64,000 bases of DNA from Rotaria socialis (GCA_905331475.1 CAJNYU010002250.1:1-64000); one strand, 5' to 3'. Counted from the stretch's first letter, positions 37,501 through 50,635 are shown. Numbers and translations: made by a program. The notes: generated by a model from the letters alone, not told the origin.

Positions 37501-40500
37501 AACCAACCATTGTTGCACCACCACAACGTCGAATTGAAGTCAATGCCGGTGAAACGTTAACAATTCAATGTACTGCTCGTGGTTCTCCAGCACCATATAT
37601 TAATTGGCGTCTCAACTGGGGACATATCTGTGGTGATGGTTCTGATAATGGACGTTGCACAATGGCTCAAACTTTAGATTCAGGTGATCCAACACTTGTT
37701 ACTGGTACACTCACAGTGCGTAATGTCAATAGAAATGATGGCGGTGCTTATTCGTGCGAAGCACTTAATAATCAAGGTTTTATTTTTGCTATTCCTGATG
37801 CTATTGTTAATGTTATCATTGGTTTGTATTATTTTTCTATGCAAAAGCAAAACCCTACCTATGAATATTGTTTTTTCTTTCTCTAATAGACCAAGTACCT
37901 AGACCACCACCCCCACCAACATGTAATTGCAATGGCCATTCATCGTATTGCTCAGCAGATGGACGATGTGAAGTATGTATTATATTTATGTGACAACAAA
38001 ATGATTTATTTCACTGCTATTATGATTTGGTTCTCCTTGTAGAATTGCCAACATAATACCGCTGGTTCTTATTGTGAATATTGTGCTACAGGTTATGAAG
38101 GAGATGCTCGTGGTGGAACACCATATGATTGTCAACCCATACATGTTCCCTCTCAACGTATGTATTTCGATCCGGAGTAAAAAATAAAAATAATGCAAAA
38201 ATGATTTATCTTTTTATTTGCAATAGGTTGCGATCCATCTGGTACACATATGGAACGTGCTGGGCGTTGTATGTGCAAGTACAATGTTGAAGGCGACCGA
38301 TGTGATCAATGCAAACGTAATCACTTCTATTTAAATCCAACAACACCAAATGGCTGTTTAGCATGTTTCTGTTCTGGTGTTTCAAGTGATTGTAGATCAT
38401 CGGATTGGAGACGACAAGCTGTAAGAATTTTTTTTATTTTTATTAATAAAAAAAAAATTAAAATATCAAATTTTTATTGTTTTCTTATATTAGCTTCCAC
38501 TGGCATTAAACGATTGGAATGCCGTACCAAAGAATTTTGCTACTGATACATATGAAGCACGTAATAGTATTCAACAACGTAATGGTGGACGTGAAATTGC
38601 TCTTGATCAAAGTTCATTAGGTCGGCCAAATGATGAAGTCCTTTATTGGAAAGCACCTAAAGAAGTTCTTGGTGATATTGTAACCTTATATGACGGCACT
38701 ATTGATATTCATTTTACTAATGATGGCGATTCTAATCAAGCACAAAGCAATGATGAATTTATTTGGTTACGTGGTAACAATATTGATCTTGTTCATAAAC
38801 TACCTAAAACACAAAAATTCGAAGCAAATCAAGATTCAACTTATTCAGTACCATGTAATGAGGTATGGTCACTAGAGAGACAGAAGAGAAAACAAAACAA
38901 ATGAGACTCTTGTTTACAATTGTATCTTATGTTTTTCTAGAGAACATTTACACGTAAAGATGGCACATATATTGATCGAGAAAATATTCTTATGGCCTTA
39001 TCGGATTTGGACACTTTCCTAGTTAAAATAAATCCTATTGGTGGTCAACGTAATGCTGTGTAAGAAAATAACCCATTAGTTCTCATTTTGCTTTGCAACA
39101 TTAATTTACATTGCATTATTTTATTTCAGTCTTCGTGGTGTCACTTTGAATGTTGCTGCTGTTAATGGTAACGCCGACACAGCATTCACTGTTGAATCAT
39201 GTAGTTGTCCAGCTAATTATACTGGTACATCATGTGAAAAATGTGCTGATGGTTACGGTCGTCCACATCCATTAGTTGGTATTTATTTGGGTCAATGCTG
39301 GTCGTGTCGAGCACTATGTCACGAACGCTCAGATCAATGTGATCGAGATTCTGGCAAATGTTCAGTATGTATCATATATATATATATATAATTATAATAT
39401 GTTCAAAATTTATTCTCTATTTGATATTTTACTATTCGGTAGAATTGTCAAGATAATAGTGAAGGTGATCGATGTGAACGATGCCGTGCTGGCTATGTAC
39501 TTGATGCACGAACCAATAAATGTGTGCGCGATGACGGATATCAACAATGTAAAAATAAATGAAGACCAAATATTTCTTTAAAAACAAAATATGAATTTCT
39601 TTAGACCCAGAACCACCGGCACCTGAAACAGGCTCACGAGGTGCATATTACCTCGACCAACGACCATATGATATCGGTGGTACAACGCCATTTAATATAA
39701 TTTTGGATGGTAGTCGATCAGAACAACGTGTTCCACTTCAAGTTCTTGTAAATTATCTATTGATTTTTGTTTTACAAATAAAACTAATATGCGTTTTTAT
39801 TTTCCATCAAGAATGTTCAACCACAATCAATTGTATGGGGTCGTACTGATGGTACTCCATTACCATTTAATGTTGTTCAAGAAGGTAACGATCTCGTATT
39901 TCGTAATCCAGCAGAAGAGCAAGCTGGAAACTATATTTGCTCAATCACTCATTCTGATGGTTACGTTGAACGTATTGCTATTTACTTAGAGTATCGTCCA
40001 GGTGTGTATTGTTTTTTGTTTTAGTTTTGAGAAAAATGAATTTATTTTATTTTAAAATCTTTAAGCACAACATACCCATGTTAGTCAGCCAGTACTGAGT
40101 CCAGCAAGTCCATTATCAATTAATGAAGGTGCAAGTCAACTAATTCATCCGCCAGCGGATTATCATCAAGCTATTTGGACACGTGCTGATGGTCAACCAT
40201 TTTCATCAGGTATCAGTCAACATGGCAATGCTTTAAACATTGCAGGGGCACGCCCAGAACATTCGGGTATCTATTATTGTGAACTATATGGAGTAGATGG
40301 CAATCCAGTTAAAGTTCCATACGAAATTCAAGTACAAGCATCGCCACGACCTCATCCAGTTGGTGGTAAGTTTTGCAGACTAAAAAAAAAAGAGTATCAG
40401 TTAGATTCAATCTTTTTTTTTAAAACCTATTACATCTTAAAGGATAGATAGAAATATGAAACAGGACTACGAAGTACTATTAAAAAAAGCTCCTAAACAG

Positions 40501-43500
40501 CAGCGTTATATTGATGAATATTGTCTAATTTATTTTTGATCTTGTTATTGGACAAGAAAATAGTTATTATAGAATTTTTATTTTGCTATTCTTTTTTTAT
40601 TTCCAGGCGCTCCACCACGAATAACTATTCGACCACAAAAGATCAATTTGAAAGAAGGTCAACGTATGATCGTTCAATATGCAGTTGCTGTATGTCATAT
40701 TGGAAGAAAATCAGTTTATTCATCATAGACTTTTTCACTTGTATTTTTTAGTCAAATGATCCAATTGAAGTTGTTTGGCATAAATTAACTGATCAAGGTT
40801 ATCAACAAATTCCATCATTATTTAGTGTTGAAAAAGATCGTCTTGTTCTTCACCGTGCTACACTTGATTCCGCCGGAACCTACGAAGTAATTGTACGTAA
40901 TTCAAATGGTGAAGATCGACAAACATTAGAGATCAAGGTAGAACCAAGACGTAATCGACAACGTGGTCAACAAGCTGCCGCACCACAAGTTACTTTTTCA
41001 CAAGATAATTATGAAGTTGCTCATGGTCAAGATCTTGAAATAGTACCAAATATTTATGTAAAGAAAAACTTTCTTTCCTAAAACAATAACAACATTGAAT
41101 TTATTGAATTAAATCTAGGGTGCAACTGGAGCAAAAATAGTATGGTCAAAAGATGGCTCAACAAATTTGCCTGATGGTGTAAGTGCACGTACTGATGGCA
41201 CATTACACATTCAAGGTCGATCGAGTGATGTTGGAGGAAGATATACTGTTGATATATCTAATGCTAACGGTCAAACATCAAGAACTATTGAGATTCAATG
41301 GAAAGAGACACGTAAGTACTTTCATTTTCATTCAGAAAATGAAATCAAAACGAAAGAAAGTATTTCTTTTCAGTTAAATATTATTATCGGTTACAACGAG
41401 CAAGAATATAATAAAAGAGAAAAACACTTTGAATTTCATAGTTAGATCCTTTAGTGAATTTCCCTTGGTATATCCATGCTTTATTTATTCTAAAGGCAGC
41501 AAGAAAGAAATGTTTGACTCCTTTTTTTGCATAAACTTAATCTTAATGTATCTTATTTAATATTTTTCTTTTTATTCGACCATTTTAGATAATCATCAAG
41601 AGCAGAATGGTACGTGACAATTTTAGTGCTTGATTTTTTTCCCTTGACATTGCTTTTGCTTGTTGACTTAACATGTCCTTTCTGCTTTTGCTTATTAATC
41701 AAATCAACAAATAGCTAATCAATATCGAAGAGTGCAATGGAATGTTCATCAATTAACATTGAATGAAGGACGTCGTCTTGAAGCGATTTGTCGAACAGAT
41801 ATTGAATCAATAAAACTCCGTTTGGATGTAACACGTTTTAATGCACAACAACGAGAGCACGCTCCACTTGGCCTTTCATTTTTAAATGGTTACTTATCAT
41901 TGAGTGCTGTTACAAAACAAGATAACGGACTAGAGTTTCTTTGTTCATCAGAAAACTCTTACGATATTCTAACGCTTAATGTTCGGTCGCCGAGTAATCC
42001 TATTTGTTTTCTTTCTGCATGTGCTTGCTATTGCATGTTTTTATGTTTAAATATCAAAGAAAAACAAAATCTTAAACATATTATATGCTTCTATTACAGA
42101 TGATGACCACGATACGTCACGTAGTTATATAAGTGTTCGCCTTCAATCGAATGATGAACAAAATCATCAAGTTGGACGCGATATTCATTTGCAATGTGCC
42201 GTTCAAGGAAGTGCTGAACATCCATATGAATATACATTTACAAAAGATGGTCGACCATTAGAAAATAGTAAAAGATTTTCATTGATTCGTAGTTTATTAA
42301 AATAGTTGTTTGTTTTCTGTGTATTAGATATTGAAATACATCCAAATGGCTTAATAATTATTCGTAATGCTCAAACCAGCGACTCTGGACGCTACCGGTA
42401 AGAAATTCACTGACATCAATAGTTTTAAATAGAAGAAAAAATGTTATATACAAATTTAGATGTGAAGTTGCTTTCCCACAGGCACCCCAACTCGGAACAC
42501 AAGAAAGCAGCTATGATATTCAAATTTCAGGTAGACAGTCTATTTCTGTTTGAATTGTTTACATAGAAATTTGCATTTTAAAGATGGTTCAGCTGGAGGT
42601 CATGAACAAAATTATCAACATGGAGCTGAGCATTCTCAACAGGCTTCATTCGTTGAAGTAAATGCTGATCCAACTGAAGTCACAGTTGGCCGTGGTGAAC
42701 AAGCAACTATTGCATGTCGAGTTAAAGGTGCTGAAGAATTTAAAGTAACATGGGGCAAATATGCACATGATACAAGTCTTCCAACCTTTGCACGTGTATG
42801 TATTAATAATAAGAATTTCGTTTACATATTTATGTATATAATTTGAATTCTATTTTATTTTTCTTATTTCTATAGCAAGAAGGAAATAACGTTATAATCG
42901 CACCAACAGATGATACACCTTCTGAACAAATGTACTTGCAATGTCAAGTTGATGTTCCAGGCCATGCTACGCCATATCACGCCTATGCACCGGTTAACAT
43001 TCGCGGTGGAGATGAGTCGAGTAAGAAGAAAAAAAAGCGACGCTCGTAAATAGATAGAAACTTGTGTGAAATAATTATGCACACTAGTCAACATCAGTAG
43101 AACAACAATGTTTTTCTTTTTTTTTCGCTCGATTTTATTTGGTATCTATTTTCGTAAAGCTAGGTTTTTATTATTTAAAGCTAATAATTTAATAAATTTA
43201 CTTTTTTTCTCGCTTTGTAGTTCTTCATATAGGACAAAATGTTTTAGACTAGCCACGCTGATCTATGTTTCTTTTAAAATGTGTGCAACTTCAGTTAGTT
43301 TCTGTATTCGTCGTTTGTTATAATTTGTGTTTGTAACTGTAACCCAGTGTTTCTCTTTTCTCCTATCGCGCAACATTTTTTTGCTAACTACCCAACGGTG
43401 TTCTTTTACTTCTTTTGCTCTCTCTCTCTCTCTCTCTTTCTTTTTCGTTCATATACTACTACTATTACTAATATTACTAATACTAATGTTGTTGATTGTA

Positions 43501-43680
43501 TGTTTTTTCGACTAACTTCATAAACAAGATCTTTGAAACAAAAAAATCACCTAAGTTTTGTCTTTCTCTCGATCAATTTTCTTTTATCGTAGAAAATCTT
43601 TACTTAAACTGAAAAGATTTTCTAACAGTGTTCTCATACAAAATTTACAATTGCTAAGAGATTTTCCTNCCACACCCCCC

Positions 43681-43714
<34 letters not shown>

Positions 43715-46700
43715 CTGATCTATACCTATAGAAGTATTTAAAAGTAGCCTTAGTTAGCTGATATGTTTTTCTTAATCAATATTAAACCGCTGTATCGGTT
43801 GGTTTAGCTATTCGTCTTAAACTGAAATTATTAATTGAACCGTCAACACATATTCGAATACCAAAAGGAGACAAACTGCATATAAAATGTTTTGACCCAT
43901 ATGACACCGAAACAACGACGATCAGTTGGTTTAGGTGTGTAATGTTTAATATGTTATTTTGATAAAATCATTTTGTTCTCTTGCTCAATGTTCACAAAAA
44001 TTCTAGAACAGATGATTGCTCCGAACAGCTTCTTTCTAAATTCGTACTTAATTTGAATTATTGTTGATTAAGTCATATTTATTTAGTAAAACAAATTTTG
44101 AATATCAAAATAAGAAAAATTATAGTCAGAATTCTTGTCTATTCTATTTCTATTTGAGTACAAGCATTTCACAGATTTATTTATTGATTATTCACAAATA
44201 TGTTGGCTGATCAGTAAAGAAATCAACCGAGAGATTATTATTAGTTTTGCCCGTACTGAAAATGTGTTTGAGATTTTTGTAAAGAAAAAACTTGATTATG
44301 AATCGTTTCATTTGAAATGATTTCAACACTCGAAAAAGCTAAATGTTTAAAAATATTTTGATTTCCATTGAAGAATTTATTTATAGCATTTAAACCCTGG
44401 CTTGAGTTTGTGAACTATGCAAGCATTGTTTTAAAGACTACATGAGAAATAAAATGAAAAATTCTCAAGTTTTGAGCAAAGTCAAATATGAGCATTATTA
44501 AATATTGACGAGTTAGTTGTTAGAAATTTGTAGCTCTCCTAATTTTGCAGCATTTATTTTACCACCTCTAAATCAACTACAGACAAATGTGGAATTAATT
44601 CAATTCCGCTGCTTTTGCTTAATTAAACAAAACAAAAAAGATTAAAATCAGAACGAAATCCACCTATCGAACTTTTGAGTTTCAGTAAAAACTGAATTTA
44701 TGAGAACTTTTCTAGTGAACTATCAAATACATAGACATAAGTACACAATGCACATTTGAGTGTATGAAAATGTATGAAATATATTTCATAAATTGAATAT
44801 GTTATTAGATAATAATGTGACTTCAAAAGCTGCTATATTTATTTAACTCTCATGAGTAATTAATTATTTATCGATTTTTTAAACAATCATTTAGAAAAGA
44901 TACTACATTGACTATATTACCGAACCAACATTCTAATGGTATTCTTGATTTCGACTCCGTATCAGATTCAGACATTGGTCAGTATGTCTGCCGCGGTCAA
45001 AATCAAGTTGATGCTACTGAAGAAATAGTTACAATTGAATTCACGGGTACATAAGGATACTATTTATAGAAAAATAAAAGATTTCATTTCTTTATTTAAA
45101 TAATGATAGGATCTCCACCATCTATAATCATCTTACCAAAAGTAACGAATGGGTACCTTCAAATACCATATCGTTCAGTTCAATCCATCGAATGCCTAAA
45201 TCAAGATCATCACACTCCAGTAGATATCAGTTGGCGTCTTGCTGATACTGTATGTAGAAGGTTGTTACTATTAAAATAAAAATCTCAAACTAAAATATTT
45301 AAGAATGAGCTGGATTTAACAAAATCAGCTACTCTTTTCCCACCGAATATGCCTTTAGAATTTCAACACAGTGGTAAATATTTATGTATTGCTACAAATG
45401 AATACGGATCTACTTCAGAAACTATCACTATCGATGGTAATATTTCTTAGAATCTGCATTTGGTTGGTTATGTAATAAACTAATTCATTTAGTTCAGCAA
45501 ATTCCACAGGAAATTTCAATTCATATTGAACCTTCAAATATATTTTCGATTGATAGTGACATACGTTTTAATTGTATGTTTCCACAAGCTAAGGCTATTT
45601 GGTGGTCATCAATAAATCCTCATCGACGCGATAAAAATCCGCTGACATTGCGCGTACAATCAAAGCATATTAATAAAAAATTTGTTTGCAATATTAAAGA
45701 TATGAATGGAAAATTGCATAAAAAAACAATGAGTATTCAACAGTATTCACAAAAAGAATTAACTGCAGCTATCTCTACTAATGAAGTTGAAAGAAGTTTA
45801 TCAATTAACTCACGAAAAAGTACATAAATATGATCGATAATATTAAAATATCTTCTACTTTTATTTAGTGAAAGCATATCAAATTCAAATTCAATTACGA
45901 ACTTCCCGCGATGATATTAAAGCAGGTGGAACTGTTGAATTACAGTGCTTTGTCGAAGGTATAAAATTAAAACGAGCTATCGCTTATCTATCGAACAAGT
46001 TCTGACGAAACAAAAAAATCATCTAAGTTTTGTCTTTCTCTCGATCAATTTTCTTTTATCGTAGAAAATTTTTACTTAAACTGAAAAGATTTTCTAACAG
46101 TGTTCTCATACAAAATTTACAATTGCTAAGAGATTTTCCTACTACTATTAAACAAGCATAAAACATATGGAAGAAGACGTGTCAGTACAACAAACCAAAC
46201 TATTTCTCATCATATGTAGTAAAACTGGTTTTCCGCTATGAAATAGATTGGTTTTCTTACTGACACATCTTTTGAAACTAAATAAAACTTTCTAAAATGA
46301 ATACTCGGCAAGAAAAATACAAATTCAAAATAGTACTTTGATCGAAGCCATGTCTCTAGTATGTTCGCATCATTTCAGGTATATTGCCCAATCATCTGTC
46401 TTGGTCATTTCAATCAAGTTCATTGCCAAGCAATACACATGTAACAAACGATGGTCATTTATTAATATATAATTTTGAACCAGCTAATATCGGCACATAC
46501 ACTTGTTCAGCAACAACCCCAACTAAACAACTTTCAAATTCCATTGAACTTCAAGCAGATGATATATTTCATAATGTAAAATCCTCATTTTCATATCAAA
46601 TCTACTCATCACATACGGATTATCATGCAGGTGGTCATATTTTTATTGAATGCATTTCTTCAGGTAGAACGCGTTTGATACTTTAATATCAAGTCATAAT

Positions 46701-47982
46701 GTTTAATACGTGTTTTTGTAGATCCTAGTATTACAAAGCTCTGGATAAAAAAAGAGGAAAATTCAATTAAAAATATAACTGAAACATATCTTTTTATTGA
46801 TAAAATTTCTCACAATGATATCGCACTATACGAATGCTTATCATCCAATGAGCATAACCAATCGTCAATCAATTTCAATATCACGCGTTCAAATCTTCGC
46901 TCTCATACTTTTCCATTCGATAATATTTCAAATGTTCACATTCAGTTTCTTTCATCGATGAATCAGATGAAACTTGGTGGAAATATTCTTATTAATTGTT
47001 CATCATCTGATAATACACCAGTACAATGGTCATTACAACGAAAAATAGATGGAATCATTATAAATGATTCGTATTTGAATATTCCAAAATTTTCCACTAA
47101 TCATTTTGATTATTATTATTGTGTAAATAAAAATGTACGAAGACTCTTAGTTCTATCTCCAAGTTTATTTGAATCAACGAAAGAGTTCAACTCACGAAAA
47201 CGAAATGCAGTTAAATATAATAGCTCTTTTATTCAAATTATTAATGGGAAGTATATTGGTGATAATATTACTTTAATATGTCGAATAGGGCAAGGTGACA
47301 ATGACGATTTCTTTTCTTTTCTTGCCTTTTCAAATCAATATGTTCAATGTATTTTTACGTTTAGATATTCCACAAGGAAAAGTGGTTTGGTCAAATATTC
47401 CAAAGTATCGAAAGAATTTTTATGTTCGTGGTCCGCGTTTAGAATTTCGTCCATTTACATTAGAACATCATAACCAATATAAATGTCTTATTAAATCACA
47501 ACAGTCGAATGAAATTTTACGAACTCTATCATTCAATACTTATTCAAATATTTACGAACAAACAGATAGAAAACCAAAACTGAACTTGACTATTGATACA
47601 TCACATTTAGTTGATGATGGTGAATTGAGAATTATTTGTAGTACAGGTATATTGTTTTTTAAGTAAACTATTAAAGTAACATTATTTTCGTTTACTATTT
47701 TTAGATAATTCAAATAAATATCATCAATGGAGATTCGATGATCAAATGCCAAGATCAAAAAATCATTATGAAGTATCCACGGATAATTATACGTCAATTA
47801 TGGTTATACCTGATTTTGATTTCGACGTTGATACAGGAAAGTATGAATGTTCGACATCGAACATCTTTGGTATAACCGTGAGCTCAATTAATATCGATAG
47901 GCAATCAATAAAATCACAAGAACAACCAGAACAAGAACAGGAACAAGAACAACAACAAGAACAACAACAATATGAAGAGTAG
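31559..47982 (+). CDS. Perlecan-like basement-membrane proteoglycan core protein
   Basis: Secreted multidomain matrix protein of roughly 2,500-2,800 residues in more than 40 small exons, mostly phase 1. Order: signal peptide ([16 protein letters not shown], exon 31559-31621); Thr/Ala-rich mucin-like region with one GSGE site (33505-34151); acidic exon with EYYDE (34426-34701); two Ig domains (35.2-36.4 kb); three LDLa repeats (36.6-37.4 kb), e.g. [15 protein letters not shown]; an Ig (37.5-37.8); laminin EGF (37.9-38.4); laminin IV (38.5-39.2); laminin EGF (39.2-39.5); then about fifteen Ig domains to 47.9 kb, increasingly degenerate, and a Gln/Glu tail. This is the perlecan/UNC-52 arrangement, in which it anchors basement membrane and binds growth factors and lipoprotein-like ligands. 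No laminin-G domain V is present. An alternative end exists at 43050 ([14 protein letters not shown]) if the 43018 donor is skipped; the phase matches the exon at 43800, which supports one gene. Identity sure; some exon joints approximate. Confidence 0.85.
32465..32815. mobile_element. MITE-like element in a perlecan-gene intron
   Basis: CAGTATTGCCAGAT (32465-32478) is mirrored by ATCTGGCAACACTG (32802-32815), giving 351 bp. The flanking 8 bases, AAAATAGA and AAAATGAG, agree at 6 of 8 positions, compatible with an 8-bp hAT-type target duplication. The interior repeats GATTTCGAAA/TTTCCGGA words. No coding content. Confidence 0.55.
32978..33126. repeat. Small inverted repeat in an intron
   Basis: TGTCAAACTTGAAA at 32978 faces TTTCAAGTTTGACA ending at 33126, with further TTGAAA words between. 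About 150 bp; likely a MITE remnant or a word-rich fold-back of the kind seen elsewhere in the window. Confidence 0.5.
33933..34065 (+). repeat. 48-bp coding minisatellite (mucin-like region)
   Basis: Two full 48-bp units (33933-33980, 33981-34028) and most of a third encode the 16-residue repeat [16 protein letters not shown], a likely O-glycosylated stretch of the perlecan-like protein. The units are almost identical, so copy number may vary. Confidence 0.8.
43413..43714. repeat. Simple-sequence tracts in a long intron
   Basis: A CT run lies at about 43418-43440. A C-rich tract after the N is followed by a TA run at about 43688-43714. The 43018-43799 intron is much longer than its neighbours and otherwise holds no gene. 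Confidence 0.6.
43535..43668 (+). repeat. 134-bp intronic repeat, copy 1
   Basis: Matches 46007-46140 with two substitutions and no indels. Copy 1 ends exactly at the N at 43669. Both copies lie in introns of the perlecan-like gene in the same orientation. Confidence 0.75.
46007..46140 (+). repeat. 134-bp intronic repeat, copy 2
   Basis: Second copy of the 43535-43668 sequence, in the 45960-46378 intron. It continues into unique sequence to the right, so its end is not tied to a gap. Confidence 0.75.
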
Positions 47983-48380
47983 TTTTATATTAGGCATTTA
48001 CTTGACAATCTAGTTACAGAAAATATTTAAAAAATATGTCTCGTGTGATATTAACGTGTGATAAATATATCTATATATCTATATATTGATTTCTGTTTAT
48101 TCTTATTTATTTATAAAGATTAGGCGAAAAAGATTAAATTAAAAATAAATTTTTATGTATCTAAACAATAAATAACATATTTTAAAGCATATATATATAT
48201 TCATGATGGACCGATTGATAGTTATGTAAGTGAAACAGATTTGTATATAAAATGATCGAATTTGTTGAGCTTCTGTGCAATACTTTCAAGACTGCTTAAT
48301 AGAGAAAGGCACAAATTTATCCTTAATCAAAGAATTTAATATCAATATTATGCGTATAAAATTGAAAATTTTAAGTTTAA
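47983..48380. other. 3' flank of the perlecan-like gene
   Basis: AT-rich sequence with several AATAAA-type signals (for example 48166) and no gene. Confidence 0.45.
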
Positions 48381-48757
48381 CCCTTTACGGTCGGATGTTG
48401 TCATTTGGCAACATTGTGCCAATATTTTAAGAAAGGTATAGCTATACTGTGGATAGATAGTGAATCAATAGTTCAATAATTACTACGAGACATTTTAGAA
48501 CGCACTCATAGTCCATGAAACAAAACAAAACGTTTAGCTGAGAAAATTACCTGAGTCCTCTTGAGTACTCCTAAAGAACAACTGAATCATAAAAGACGTT
48601 CTTATGGCACCCTTAATCATTCAATCCCACAGGTCACTAGTGGTAAATTTCTCCTCTTTGATCTATTGTATATTGTATCACTCAAAGAGACGATTCAATG
48701 AATACTGGCAATAAGAGGTATGGATCTTGCCAAATGACAACAGCTGGCCGTGAGGGG
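48381..48757. mobile_element. piggyBac-like MITE 1
   Basis: Left end CCCTTTACGGTCGGATGTTG, directly preceded by TTAA (48377-48380). The right end in reverse reads CCCCTCACGGCCAGCTGTTG and is followed by TCAA. Both ends continue with TCATTTGGCAA. A CCCTTT start and a TTAA target are the piggyBac hallmarks. 377 bp with no coding frame, so non-autonomous. Confidence 0.55.
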
Positions 48758-49235
48758 TCAAAATTTTAAAAAAATCATTTTTCGTTGTCGACCATCGTTA
48801 TTTGCTACTTTGCGTTTTTTCATTTATTCATACAAGAACAAAGCATACAAAACATATCTGGTGCATTTACATAGCTTTTCCTAGCATGAAATGGAATTTT
48901 CTATGAAAAAAAAGCCAGCATGATAGTATTTTAGCTCTCAATAACTGGTATGGAAATAAATATTTAATTTACGTATCGGCACGGATGTAGAGAAATAAAA
49001 GATCTACAAGAATACCTATCCTGATTACCACCAACAAAAAAGCCATGCAACTACTCTCTCGTTAAGTTCAACGTATGTCAAATTTTTCATACAAAAGTCG
49101 AGTTGAATTGCGGAGAAACTATACACGTGTATCGTATATATATTTTATGATTTTTCCTGAATAATTAAATGAAAAGGACGCAAAATAGTGAATTTCGATG
49201 ATCGAAAATGACAAATGAATTTTCCAAAGTTTTGA

Positions 49236-49399
49236 CCCTTTACGGCCGGCTGTTGCCAAATGGCAACATACAGCTATTCAACATAGAAGTACCGTTCAAT
49301 TTTAAGAAATAGCTTTTTGCTATCTCTATGGCAAGATAAGAAAATATATGTAGAAGAAGAGTTTTAACTATGTCGCTACTGGGAGCCGGCTGGAAAGGG
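49236..49399. mobile_element. piggyBac-like MITE 2 (shorter relative)
   Basis: The left end CCCTTTACGGCCGGCTGTTG is nearly the same as the 48381 element. The right end in reverse reads CCCTTTCCAGCCGGCTC. The flanks are TTGA and TTTA, one change each from TTAA. 164 bp; an internally deleted or diverged relative. Confidence 0.5.
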
Positions 49400-50281
49400 T
49401 TTATGAAATAGTTTTATAGTTTGATATCGAAAGAACAGGCGATTGCTACTCAAAAACAGAAATGAAATTATTTTGTAACTAAACAATGCAAAGGATGAGT
49501 ATAGCAACGGTGGGGAAAAGAAGTGAATTTCGATTCATTAAAATAGTGTATGCAAATCAACTAACATTAGTAAGAAGAATAATGCAGTTCATGAAAGTTA
49601 TATCAACTTATGATATAATATGGCAAAATTCCACGTTTTCTATTTGACCTTTAAAGTCAGAGTTCAATTGATTTGAGTAATAGAATAAAATAAATTTTTG
49701 CTTTAATTATTCTCGAGACGTAGTTCTATAAAGTCTACAATAGAGAATACCTATGTATCCTATTCTAGATCATAGGTTTTCATACTGTCAACTTTTTTAG
49801 ATTCAGTAAAATTCAACTTGATAATTGAATTGAATAATTGAAGGCCTATACTAATATTGTCCCGCATGTGTGCTTTAGTAACATATAATCATAGGAGGGA
49901 TTTGCTTTAAATATATGCTTCGAACTATATCTTAATTTTAGATATGGAAGTATTAAATTCAAATTACAAATTTTGAGACGACTACATTGCAGTCGAAGTT
50001 TCATCTAAATTACTTGACATTAAATCATAGAAGTACTTTAACTGATTCAAGCAACGTGCAGTACTGCCAGTTTTTTTTATTTATTTGATAGTCTTTTGTT
50101 GTTTTTATGCATTTCTTCTTTAGTCTTCCTTCATTTCTAATATATACATCAGACACAGAATATAATAAAGTAAATTTATTTAATTGAATCATGATCATTG
50201 TATCATTTAAAAAGGAAAATATTGCTTCTTTTATGTATTCACTATTTTGTCTTTCTACTATTTGAAATTTTCGAACTAAAC
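49400..50281. other. Intergenic region
   Basis: No supported gene. It contains the promoter side of the 50282 gene. A 101-codon minus-strand frame at 50025-50330 overlaps that gene's start and has no domain. Confidence 0.45.
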
Positions 50282-50635
50282 ATGTCCGTATCCTGTAATA
50301 TAAATGGTACGCACTGTGAGAGACGTACATCCACTGCTAAGAATAACACTAATAATACAGTCTTAGGTCTTATACTTGGTTCTGTAGCATTTCTCATTTT
50401 TTCTATATCGATCATCGTAATTGTTTACACGCTATATTGTAAGAGACATTTTCGAAATAGACTACAATTTCGAACACGACCAAATCCTACGCTACAAAAT
50501 CAACAGCTGCCAACGAATATAAATCCTGTTCAACAGCAACAACCTCAATCACAATTAAACCCACAAATATCTTCCAGTGAACTACCACCTACGTATCAAG
50601 AAGTAAAACTAAACAATAGCGTTAGATTCGAATAA
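50282..50635 (+). CDS. Small single-pass membrane protein with PPxY tail (member 1)
   Basis: 117 residues from the ATG at 50282. A short Cys/Asn-rich outer part (CNINGTHCERR, with NGT and NNT glycosylation sites) is followed by a membrane helix near residues 27-51 (VLGLILGSVAFLIFSISIIV) and a cytosolic tail starting YCKRHFRNR. The tail is Pro/Gln-rich and ends with ELPPTYQEV, a PPxY motif of the type bound by WW-domain proteins such as NEDD4-like ligases. The frame is open back to an ATG at 50198, which would add a hydrophobic signal-like leader; I prefer 50282 because the two neighbours also start just before their short outer domain. The gene is followed by two similar genes (51381, 53880), so this is a local paralogue cluster. 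The architecture recalls Shisa/CYYR1-type adaptors, but I cannot show homology. Confidence 0.65.
   Translation: MSVSCNINGTHCERRTSTAKNNTNNTVLGLILGSVAFLIFSISIIVIVYTLYCKRHFRNRLQFRTRPNPTLQNQQLPTNINPVQQQQPQSQLNPQISSSELPPTYQEVKLNNSVRFE

Noticed and set aside
40440-40540. Short coding-like stretch ([11 protein letters not shown] and on) in a perlecan-gene intron
   Set aside because: Not flanked by matching splice sites and it ends at a stop; an alternative exon cannot be supported.
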